A stretch of 48,215 bases of DNA, taken from NCBI GenBank assembly GCA_018257865.1, contig JAEUBA010000139.1, positions 1-48,215 of the forward strand, read 5' to 3'. The notes beneath the pieces were generated by a model. That model saw nothing but the letters and a program-made list of their open reading frames with translations, did not search any database and was not told the DNA's origin. Origin of the DNA: Stereocaulon alpinum (Eukaryota; Ascomycota; Lecanoromycetes; Lecanorales; Stereocaulaceae). Of the stretch, positions 12,314 through 22,829 are shown one piece after another (within the stretch, counting starts at the first letter, position 1; every line of letters begins with the position of its first letter). Both the position numbers and the translations under genes were made by a program.

Positions 12314-15300
12314 ATACCCTACCTAAAAATACTATAGTATAATATATAGAGGAAGAAGGATATAGTAATAGTACTACTTCTTAAAAATAAAGATATAAAA
12401 GATATAGACGTATTAGCGATTTAAGAGCTAGTATATAACCTAATAAATAGAACCTTATATAATACGAGTATAAGTAGGTTCTACCTAGCCTATAGGGGAG
12501 ACCTAGAGGCTAGAACGTACTTCTACGTAAATAAAAGGATAGATTCTAATAACTAGGGGGTAGAGTACTAGGAGGGCGACTTATACTTATTATAAATCTA
12601 GATTAAGAGAACCTGAAATAATACTAACGCTAAGGACGAAAATACTAAGGAGCTAATAGTAGAGAGGGTATAGGTATATAATATCTATAACCCTTCGCTA
12701 GTAAGCTATATATTAGTAGATAGCCTTATAACTATCCTAAGGCTAAAGGAGGCCTTAGAAAGCGAAGGCGAATATATTATAATAGGGGATTTCAACCTAT
12801 ACTACCCCTAATAGGGCCAGCGATAGAGACACACCTGTACGCGGTACTAGCTACGAACCTGAATACCTATTCAGAGCTGAGATGTCTCCCCTAATATATT
12901 ATAGGTTAAATAATGTTGAGACGTCGCGTAGTTACTGAGAACTCCGTATAGAGTTTTTCGGGCAACGCGATAATACCTACCCTAACTCTACTACGACTAT
13001 TATACCTCCCCTACGATCGAGACTAGACAGCAAGAATTAGTATTAGGTATAGTATCTCAGCCTAATAAGTGAAGAGTATAGGTAATACCTACCTAGCCGT
13101 TAATTTAAAAAATCTAATATCTACGTGCGCTTAATGCGTATCTACTAGTTAAGACTAACGCGCAGTCTATCCTAAGGGAAGGCTAGGGTTATAGGTATAC
13201 AGGACTAAGAGAAGGATATACTAAGTTATAAATTAGAAGGCGTATTTTAGAAAAGGACGGCCCCTATCTAAGTAGCTAGGCGAGCCTTTAGTATAAGCAG
13301 CGCCGTATAACTATAATTATAAGCTGAAGGGTTGGCTCCCCCCTAAAGTAAAGTATATAAGGATAGAAGTAAGTACTATCTAATATAACCAGCGGGATAT
13401 TATACTATCCGATTCTTTATATAAGTATAGGCCTCCTAGGCGGTATATATAGCTTCCCCCCTTTCTTATATCCTTAACTAGTAAACCACCGAACAGCTAA
13501 ATCCGGTACTACTACGGATACTAATAAATACCACTAATCAGCGCTAATAACTTAAACCCTTATAGGACGGCTATATACCCCCTCCTCCCCCCCCCCTATA
13601 TTAATACAGTAAAGGTTAAAGAAAGTTATAGGGCGCTCAGCGCTATAATAAAGTCGAAGGATATAAAAGAATATAGTAGGGTCCTTAAGAGCTGAGTATA
13701 GTACGAAGGGCGTGTGTTATAGTTAGTATTAGAAATAATGTTATAAAGCGCTCAGCATAATATTAAAGAACACAGTTAAGAGTTACCGGTATTAAGGAGG
13801 CCTAGGGTATAATCCTTAGACTAAAAGCAATTATATTATTAAGGATAAGCGGGAGTTTTTATCTAGGCACTATACTATAGTTTCTCTTACGGCTAGGAAA
13901 GGCACACTACGTGTACTATCTACTGGTTTCATAAATAATATAATAGAACACCCTTATTAGTATATATAGATACTAGAATAGGCGTATAAACCAATCAATT
14001 AACTACCCCTAATAGAATAACTTAGGACGAGCTATATACTATACGATAGTAGATAGGCTATTAGAAGTAGTAGGAGAGAAGGGGATAGTCCTTAGACTAC
14101 TAGAGAAGTTAGTTATATAGTAAAGTAGGGGCTTAGAGAGCGCTATCGACCTTATATTCCTAACCGAAGGCGCGTATAATATAATAGCGAAGTGCGGAGT
14201 AAGAGAAGACCTTAATATAGGGTCGGATTATATACTAATTATAATAGAGCTAAAATAGACCTAAAGCGAGCGCTAGGTATACTAGAAGAGAGCTTAGAAA
14301 AGGATAGAGATAGAGGCGACTAGCGAGGAGATCCGGAAATACGTAAGGATCCTAAATAGGGTTATAGGTAGATACTTATTAGACTTAGAGGAAGCGATTA
14401 ACCTATATATTAATAAGCTTATAGCTGCGCTATAGGAGGTAGTAGAGAATATTATCCTATTTAAGGAACCCTACGCCGGAGCTAAACTATATTAGAACGG
14501 GGTATATATAAGAGTTATTAAGGTATTATAGGCAGCGCTTAAGGCCTACTATTATAGTAGAAATATATAGACTAAGGAGGCTCTCTGCTAGACTAAAAGG
14601 AAAAAGGTTACTATCCTATAAAAGATTAAGATAATAGCTTTCTAAGAGGGGGTCTATAGAGTATTACTAAGGCTAGAAGGAGTATAGTAACTTACTAAGT
14701 AGGGAAGGGAGAGGAGTATACGCCTTAAAGAGCTACTATAATTCCTAGCTATTAAAGACGGGAACAGGAATAAAGCGATAGACTTTAAAGGGAAGGTAGA
14801 GGCCTTAAGGAGGGTCCTCTTCCTACCCTTACCCCTAATAGACTTAACGGATATTAAGGGGGCTAATTACCTAAAGCCTATTATAATAGATAGCGAGATT
14901 ACTATAAAGGAGGTAAGGGACGCGATTTAGTACCTAGTAGTAGATAAGGCTCTAGGGATTTTAGGGATCCTAAATAAGTTCCTAAGAGCGGTATATACGG
15001 AAATAGGGGAGACCTTTTAAAGGGTATTTTAAGCGTACCTAGATTATAGATACCACCTAAAGAAGTTCTATAAAGCGAATATAGTAATACTAAAGAAGCT
15101 AAAAAAGACTAATTACTCTAAGCCTAAGGCTTATTAACCTATTATACTACTAGATATACTTAGGAAAGTATTAGAGATAGTAATAGTAAAATAACTTAGC
15201 GGAATAGCTAAAGTAAATCACCTACTCTTAGAATACTAGATAGGAGGTAGGAAGAGATATTTAGTAGAAATAGCTTTAGAGACTATTATAGACTCGATCT

Positions 15301-17081
15301 ATATAATATAGAACTAAGGTAAGGATAATATAGCGAGTTTACTATTACTAGATATAGTAGGAGTATTTAATAATATATCCTATAAAAGGCTGCTCTATAA
15401 CTTAAGGATAAAAGGAATCTCTAAGGGGATTATCTAGTAGACTGCGAGCTTCCTTAAGGATAGAGCGATATTAATAACCCTAGGGGGTAGGACTAGTCTA
15501 GTTAAGGCGGTAGAAATAGGGATCCCGTAAGGATTACTAATATTACTAATTCTATTCCTCTTCTTTAATACGCTACTAATTAAAGTATACTTAAAGGTAA
15601 AGATCCTAGTATAGGTAGGAGGATTCGTAGATAACGTATACCTACTAGTATATAGTAAGATAACGGAAACGAACTATAGGTAGCTAGAATAGGCCTATAA
15701 GCTCTACTAAACGTAGGCGAAAATATACGGGGCGACGTTCGCGCCTTAGAAGTATAAACTAGTATATCTATTACACACCCCTAAAAGGTTTAATATAAAG
15801 GAGACGGTATAATTTAGTAACGTAGAGGTTAAGCTAGAAGCGAGTATTAGGGTCTTAGGGCTATATATTAATACTAAACTCCGCTAGGGCCTATATATAG
15901 CGTAGGTAAAGGTAAAGGCCGCTACTTAAGCCTAAGCGATTAAGTACCTAGTAGGATTAACTTAGGGAGCTATATTTAAGAAGTATAGGAAGGTATATAG
16001 TATAATAGTAAGGCCTATACTTATATTCGCTACTCTAATATAGTATACCCCTACTAGGGGGCGGGGAGCCGTAGAAAAGTATATTAAGACGCTTATAATA
16101 ATACAGAACGACTGCCTATAAATAGTACTTAGAGTATATAAGGTAATACTAGTCTAAGTCTTAAAAGCGGAAGTAGTTATTATACCTATCTAAACCTATC
16201 TAAACGCCCTAGTTATAAGATACTAAGTACTAAGGGGAGTATACCCCTTAATAATTAAAGGTAACCGCTTAATCTATAGGAGACTGCGGGGAAGGAGAGG
16301 AAGGGCGCGCCTAATACGCCTAACCCTATTACTAGAAAAGGAAGAATAGGCCCTGCAGGAGCTTAAGGCGAAGGATTAGGATTAAGCGGTAATAATAATA
16401 AGGAGGAAGGTATATTAGTATAACCTAAAAACAGATATTAAGGAGTATTAAGACGTAGGCGTCCTAGCTAAGAAGATATAAGGCTAGGTAATAATAAAGT
16501 AGATTAAGCGGTAGGAGGTATATAAGGATACTATCCCTAAGTACTCTTATATACCTATATAGAATAAACTATTATTCGGAGAAAGGTATAACTACTACCT
16601 AAAGCTTAGGAAGGCAGAAAGCTCGATAGTAGTCTAACTCTAAAGTAGGAAGAATAGGTTTAACTACTTCCTTTATAAGGTAAGGGTACTAGGGGTCCGC
16701 AGTACCTACTATAGTTATAGATAGAGGAATTAGGATATAAAGTATATTCTCCTATACTACCTAAAGCTTAGCGATACTTAAAGGGAACTTATTAAAGAGG
16801 TAGAGACTTATAATATTAAGACTATACTAGTTAAGGTTACTAGTATAAGAGCGGCTATAAGATAGCTAGTTAGGTTAGGATTCCTAATATAGTATTAACT
16901 TACTAAGGAATAGCTCTCCTAGTCTAAACTCCCTATTAGAGTAGAACCGGTAATAAAAACCCTAAAGATAAAGAAGCCTAAGTATAAGTAGAAATTAAAG
17001 GCGGTAGAGCTACTAGAGTATTATAGGGCTTATTAGGGTAACAGAGATTATTATTACTAGTATTATAGAGCCTAGCAGTGA
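12314..17081 (+). pseudogene. LINE ORF2: endonuclease, reverse transcriptase, C-terminal CCHC
   Basis: ORF2 starts near 12314 with the trace of a PHLKILQYNVQ-type endonuclease N-terminus. The endonuclease motif GDFNL lies at 12785-12799 and the SDH motif at 14223-14231 (His now TAT). Reverse transcriptase motifs follow: the IPQG block at 15522-15533 (Gln now TAA) and the catalytic FVDD box at 15624-15635, where GAT-GAT reads GAT-AAC. A CX2CX8HX4C knuckle lies at about 16707-16760. Copy C interrupts the endonuclease at 12815-14001. Removing it plus one TSD (1201 bp) keeps a single frame throughout. An in-frame TGA at 17079-17081 cannot be made by CpA deamination and is probably the authentic stop. 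The gene is non-functional through many stops. Confidence 0.93.
12815..14001 (+). mobile_element. ~1.19-kb SINE-like element, copy C, nested in the LINE
   Basis: Complete 1187-bp copy with the 14-bp TSD actacccctaatag at 12801-12814 and 14002-14015. It starts ggccagcg and ends in an AATCAATT tail. It lies in the same orientation as the LINE and interrupts the endonuclease domain of ORF2 just after the GDFNL motif. It therefore inserted after the LINE did. It keeps more CA/TG than the LINE around it. Confidence 0.93.
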
Positions 17082-17202
17082 GGTTAGATAGGCGGAGTAG
17101 AATAATAAGTAAGCTAATAAGCGAAAGTTTTTAGCTAGAAGGGGCGACTCTAAAAAGGTTTCTTTCGCGTCTAGAGGGCCTTTAACCCCCCTAGATTTCC
17201 TA

Positions 17203-17272
17203 ATAATATAAGAGAACACCCTTATTAGTATATATAGATACTAGAATAGGCGTATAAATCAATCAATCAATC
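17203..17272 (+). repeat. LINE 3' terminus shared with the ~1.19-kb elements
   Basis: From about 17206 to the tail the LINE matches the 3' ends of copies B-E with only about two substitutions over ~66 bp (compare 13934-14001). Upstream of this point no similarity is visible. LINE reverse transcriptases recognise the 3' end of their RNA, so a shared 3' end is what a parasitic non-autonomous element needs. Confidence 0.85.
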
Positions 17273-17286
17273 AAGTATAGTAAATC
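17273..17286 (+). repeat. 14-bp LINE target-site duplication, right copy
   Basis: aagtatagtaaatc, identical to 10629-10642. Confidence 0.92.
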
Positions 17287-17409
17287 CCCTATATAATATA
17301 GAGGGTAAAAGTAGTCTAAAGAGTAATAATCCTTTTACTAATAAAGCTAAAGGTTTAGAAACCTAAGTTAAAAGCGAGATTAATAAGTAATTAGAGAAAT
17401 AATAGATAT

Positions 17410-17945
17410 AAACCCGCCGGCTCGTTAAAAATATAGCTAAGTATAGTAGGATAAGTCTTTAAAGATTAGAGCTTCTATTTATAGCGAAAGGGACTATAAT
17501 AGGTTTATAAGAATAGTAGATAATTTTATATAATCTCCTAGGAAAACGTAGCTTCCTATAGGGGATAGTATAGTATATAGCTTTAAACTACTCTACTAGG
17601 GCCTTTAGGGCTAAGAGTAGCTTAATATTTCTACTAAGGATTTTAGTAATAGAGACTAGTATAGCGATTTTATTAATAGTTATTTCGTAGGTACCTCTAC
17701 CTCTTATAATAATTAGGGAAATATTAGCTACTTAAGATTTTAGATTAATTCTAACCTTTAAGTAAAGAGGGTAATTCTTATTATAGGACCCTTAAAGGAA
17801 GCGTATTTAGTCTATAAAATTTTATTAATAAGGTATTTATTTTATAGTAGTATTTAGTATAGTACGCTCTAAATATTATTTAATTCTTAAATACTTAGTA
17901 GATTAATAGATAAAATTATACCTATAATAATATATTATCTATTCT
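17410..17945 (+). pseudogene. Degraded coding trace, unidentified
   Basis: One plus frame, open except for RIP-type stops, for about 175 codons. It includes KSLKIRASIYSERDYNRFIR, then ISTKDFSNRD near 17628, and KRVILIIGPLKEAYLVYKIL near 17768. The last stretch has a β-strand-then-glycine look (ILIIGP), but no Walker A lysine follows, so no ATPase is claimed. The family is unknown. Confidence 0.4.
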
Positions 17946-20289
17946 CTTAACTTTTAAGACTTATAACTATCTTAACTAATCCTTAAGGCTAGTAAAGGGG
18001 GATACCTATACTTATAATCCTCTTATCTTCTCTTTATATAGAGTTAGATCCTTATACTTTAGAAGAAGTACTAAGAGTATAGGCTATATAGGATAGGATA
18101 ATAAAAATAATAGAAAAGTACTAGGTATAACTTACTAAAATTACTGAAGTATAGACTACTACGTATAAAATATAAGATAGTTCCTTACTAGTACCCCTAA
18201 AACTTACTTACCTTTTAAAAGAAAGCTCTCCCTTACCCTATATACTATCCTTATACTTATACTTCTAATTCTTTTAATTATATATAGACTAAAGATAAAT
18301 ACTTTTATCTTTAAATTAGGGTTAGGAATTAAAGTATAATTTCCTATCTTAGAACTAGATACTTAGGGTCTAGAGTTAGATATTAAGATTAGTCTTCCTT
18401 TATAGGCGCTTATAGTTAAGGTAATAAGTAAAGCTTCTAGTATAGTAGAGGCTAAGAGCTCTCTTATAAATTTCTAACCGAATTACTATAATAATTATAA
18501 GGATAGAAATCCTACCTTAATTTTATTAGCTACTAAAGACGGGTATTAATACTATACTAATCCTTAATAGAAATACCTTTATACTTATATAAAATATTAC
18601 TATATCTATATTAGAATTTGCTATCGCCTCTCTTATAGGGTTTCCTTAATATATTAATCTCCTTTAGTAATAGGTTATTATTTCGTTAACTTACTATTAA
18701 AAATCGCTAATAAAGCGATAAGATATATATTCGTAAGCTTTTAAGGTAGATAAAATAAGGATTTCTATTAGGTAGGGATCCGCTCCTCGCCCTATCTTAA
18801 TTAGATTAGAGTATAAATACTTAAGAATTATTATAATTCCCGTTAAAGAAAACCTTAGTAAAGTATAACTAAAAGTATTATAAGAACTAGTAGAGCCTAT
18901 CTTAAATACCTAAAGGTATAAATTTTAAACCTCCTTAACTACCTCTTAGCTTACCGCTAGCGATTTTACCCTTATTAGCTTTACCTAAATTTACTCCCTA
19001 GCTTAGACTATCTTCTCTCTTTAGAAAAGGAGTTATAGGCGTTTTTACTACCTACTACTAATTAACTTACTCTATTAAATCTTTTAGTATTAACCTTATT
19101 ACTTTAAAATAGGGATATAATACTTTAATATATTAGCTTAGTTAGTCTATCTATCTTTCGCTAATATTAATACTTTTTATTAATTTACTTTATTAAAATA
19201 CCTTAAATTTTCCTCTATCCTAAATAGATATTAGTAATATTAAGACTATAGTATTCTCTCTATATAATACCTTAATCTCTTTATATTCTAATCTTATCTC
19301 CTCTAATTTAATACTAGAATCTTAACCTCTAAGCGAACCCTATAGGCTAGTATAATTAATATACGCTAAGGTAGAGATTCGATCTATATATAAGTTTCTA
19401 GCTAAAAGATCCTAAAAGAAAGTAGTTAGTTAAGGATTAGGTTTAAGGGAGATACTATAATTAATAAAATAATCTAAGGATAAGAATAATATTAGGTCTT
19501 TATAGCTAGTCGCGTAATTACTATTAATAAAGTTATTCTATCTATTTTCGGGGTATTATTTATCGAAAAAACTAGCTATAGCGAGAAATACGTATATATA
19601 TAATATACTAATATCTATATATCGCTATTCCCTTTTAAATCCTAATATAACTATATATCCGATTCTAGCGCAAAAAGGTACTATTAATAGAGTATTAGAT
19701 ATAAACTACTTATATCGCTAGAGCTTAGAGGATTTTACCCTATAAGCTAGCTTAGTATATATAAGCCCTATATATATTAATAGTTATACCGCGAATTCTC
19801 CTAATAGGGGTAATAACTTATATAAGCTATATAGAATTACTAAGTACTAAAGCTTATTAATCTTAGGGTAGTTAATTATCCTACTTAAGTAGTCTCTATA
19901 ATTCTAGTTATAATTCCTTATTATAAAAGTAAAGAGCGATACTAAGGTAGTATAGGATAAGGATATAGATTAAAATCTATCTATATAGCCTCTATTCTTT
20001 TACTATAAAAAGTCCTACTATAAGTATAACTTAAGTATACTTAATAGCAGTCTAAGCGCGTAGATAACTTTAGTATATTCTTACTCTTTACGCCTATTTA
20101 TTTATAAACCGACTAAATAGAAATATAATCCTAAGGTACCTAAAGGATTATATAAGAGTAGTTAGCGAAAGTAGTACTAAGTATTATTAAAGTTAGGTAG
20201 CTTAGCGATAGACTAGTTTAGTAATATTATTTTAGATTCGAATAATATATAAAGTATAGCTTCTTCGATCGCTTATCTTAGGTATTTAA
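17946..20289. other. No assignable gene (RIP-degraded)
   Basis: Stop-dense AT-rich sequence. A short plus-strand run near 18540-18650 is Tyr/His-rich by RIP logic (many TAC/TAT from CAC/CAT or TGC/TGT) and may be part of a former gene. Nothing long enough to call was followed. Confidence 0.35.
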
Positions 20290-21190
20290 ATTATCTAAAG
20301 TAGCTACTAGATTCTTATATTTCTATTACTATATTCTTATATTCCTATTATAACCTTCGCTCTAATTATTATAGTAATATAAGGTAGAAGTATACTATTT
20401 TAATTTTCTAGAGTAGTATAAAAAGTCCTATAGCTTAAATAGATAAATATTAATATTAGTAATAGCCTAGCTAAGCTATCTACTAGACGTATAGGGTTAA
20501 GCTAGCTTCCTATAAGAAACTCCGCTAGAAGAAGAACGCGCTTAAAAATAAGAATACTATATTATACTAGTAGCTTTTCGAAGCTAGTTAAGCTAATTAG
20601 TCTAATAAGGTCTATATAAGGCTCTTTAATACCTAAAGCGAAGAAGTTATAAAATTAAAAGAGACTATAAGTAACTATTAAAGAGTATTTATAACTTAGT
20701 AGGAGGTACTAAAGTCGGAGAAAAGAGAGCGCGCCCTTATAATATAATCCCTAAATTATAAGTTTAGTTATTATAAAGTAACTAAGAGGTTACTAAAGTA
20801 AAAGTATACCTATATTTAGGACTTTATTAAATTTCTAGATACTCTTAAAGTTCTAAGGAGAGTAGATCTTAATAATAATATAAGTATTAGTATAATTTAG
20901 CTTAAAGGGAATAGTATAAAAGGGGTACTTAAATAATTAAAGGCGAAGATAGAAAGCCTTAAGTAGGAGCTCTATAATACTAGAGATAACCTATAGTATA
21001 AGCGACTTTTACTAGAAGAGCTATTATATAACTTTAATATCACGCCTAAAAGTACGTCTATATCACCGACTTTTAAGAGTAGTAGAGAAGAAAATAAGTA
21101 AATAGTACTACTATCTAAACCCTATAAGTAGCGAAAACGAGTATATAGTTAAGGGATAGAGTAGTAGATATTATTCTTATATTTAATTTT
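20290..21190 (+). pseudogene. Degraded coding trace with predicted coiled coil
   Basis: A plus frame of about 300 codons, strongly Lys/Glu/Leu-rich. Near 20710-20735 it reads LKSEKRERALII. From about 20930 a heptad-like segment reads LK.LKAKIESLK.ELYNTRDN followed by LLLEELLYNFNI, where dots are former Gln. It then becomes Ser/Lys-rich (SREENK, RKRVYS). This looks like the C-terminal coiled coil and basic tail of a larger protein. Some fungal DDE transposases end similarly, but no DDE motif was found upstream, so no function is assigned. Confidence 0.48.
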
Positions 21191-21259
21191 TAGTTAACTT
21201 TATACTAAGTTACTTTTCTGCGTACTTAGATAGTTCTATTAGTATAAAATCTTATTATT

Positions 21260-22449
21260 GATTAATTGATTGGTTTATACGCCTATTCTAGTATCTATAT
21301 ATACTAATGAGGGTGTTCTATTATATTATTTGTGAAACTAGTAGATAGTATACGTAGTGTGCCTTTCCTAGCCGCAAGAGAAACTATAGTATAGTGCCTA
21401 GATAAAAACTCCCGCTTATCCTTAATAATATAATTACTTTTAGTCTAGGGATTACACCCTAGGCCTCCTTAACACCGGTAACTCTTAACTATATTCTTTA
21501 ATATCATACCGAGCGCTCTATAATATTATTTCTAATACTAACTATAACACACACCCTTCGTACTATACTTAGCTCTTAAGGACCCTGCTGTATTCTTCTA
21601 TATCCTTTAACTTTATTATAGCGCTAAGCGCCCTATAACTTTCTTTAACCTTTACTATATTAATATAGGGGGGGGGGAGGAGGGGGTATATAGCCGTCCC
21701 GCAAGGGTTCGAGTTATTAGCGCTAATTAGTAGTGTTCATTAGTATCCGTAGTAGTACCGGATTTAGCTGTTTAGTAGTTTACTAGTTAAGGATACGAGA
21801 AAGGGGGGAAGCTATATACACCGCCTAAGAGGCCTATACTTATATAAAGAATTGGATAGTATAATATCCCGCTGGTTATATTAGATAGTACTTACTTCTA
21901 TCCTTATACACTTTACTTTAGGGGGGAGCCAACCCTTCAGCTTATAATTATGGTTATACGGCGCTGCTTATACTAAAGGCTCGCCTAGCTACTTAGATAG
22001 GGGCCGTCCTTTTCTAAAATACGCCTTCTAATTTATAACCTAGTATATCCTTCTCTTAGTCCTATATACCTATAACCCTAGCCTTCCCCTAAGATAGACT
22101 GCGCGTTAGTCTTAACTGGTAGATACGTATTAAGCGCACGTAGATATTAGATTTTTTAAATTAACGGCTAGGCAGGTATTACCTATACTCTTCACTTATT
22201 AGGCTAAGATACTATACCTAATTCCAATTCTTACTATCTAGTCTCGATCGTAGGGGAGGTATAATAGTCGTAGTAGAGTTAGGGTAGGTATTATCGCGTT
22301 GCCTAAAAAACTCTGCACGGAGTTCTCAGTAACTACGCGACGTCTCAACATCATTTAACCTGTAATATATTAGGGGAGACATCTCGGCTCTGAATAGGTA
22401 TTCAGGTTCGTAGCCAGCACCGCGTACAGGTGTGTCTCTATCGCTAGCC
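21260..22449 (-). mobile_element. ~1.19-kb SINE-like element, copy D (complete)
   Basis: 1190-bp copy with the perfect 14-bp TSD aaaatcttattatt (21246-21259 and 22450-22463). The tail (GATTAATTGATTGG on the plus strand) is at the left, so it reads on the minus strand. The G-rich tract lies at about 21667-21685. It differs from copy B mostly at C/T and G/A positions in CpA/TpG context. Confidence 0.93.
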
Positions 22450-22829
22450 AAAATCTTATTATTATAAGCTCCTTAGCTATAAATATTCTACTAGATAGTA
22501 TTCCTTATATTTAAAGTAGTAGTAATAGAAATTACCCTTATATCGCTAAAAGCAGATCTATTAAAAGTATTAAATTATAGATACCTATTTATACTATTAA
22601 ATCTATATAGTATCTCCTTCTTCTTCTAATTAATATTTTATTATCCTATCTATCTAATCCGGCTTACTTCTAGTAAAGCTTTATCAACTATACGTATAGC
22701 TTCTTACGAATAACTAGCGTAGTTATAGGTAGTTAGTATAAATAATCTTAGGCTTCTTAATCCTAGTTATATAAGCTAGTTAGTAAGGGAACTAAAAAAT
22801 CCCTTAAATTAACGACCTTCTTCCCTATT

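Larger units (their letters stand above)
10643..17272 (+). mobile_element. Tad/I-like LINE retrotransposon, full length, RIP-inactivated
   Basis: The non-LTR retrotransposon is bounded by a perfect 14-bp TSD (10629-10642 and 17273-17286) and ends in a short AATC-type tail rather than poly(A). It is 6630 bp here, or about 5.43 kb once nested copy C and one TSD are removed. Order: ~200-bp 5' leader, ORF1 with three CCHC knuckles, then ORF2 with apurinic endonuclease, reverse transcriptase and a C-terminal CCHC. No RNase H domain was recognised. The first ~110 bp keep many CA/TG dinucleotides, whereas the body is fully RIP-converted. Family placement (Tad1/I superfamily, typical of filamentous fungi) rests on architecture and motifs. 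Confidence 0.93.

Noticed and set aside
15900..17079. RNase H domain at the C-terminus of the LINE ORF2
   Set aside because: After the reverse transcriptase only the thumb-like region and one CCHC knuckle can be read; no RNase H acidic motifs were recognised before the TGA.
17013..17219. A 68-residue minus-strand open frame with a GTG start
   Set aside because: It is antisense to the LINE ORF2 end and 3' region (with the shared tail at one edge), has no supporting context, and only looks open by chance.
20290..21190. Pogo/Fot1-type transposase, suggested by the C-terminal coiled coil and basic tail
   Set aside because: No helix-turn-helix, DDE triad or terminal inverted repeats with a TA duplication could be seen.
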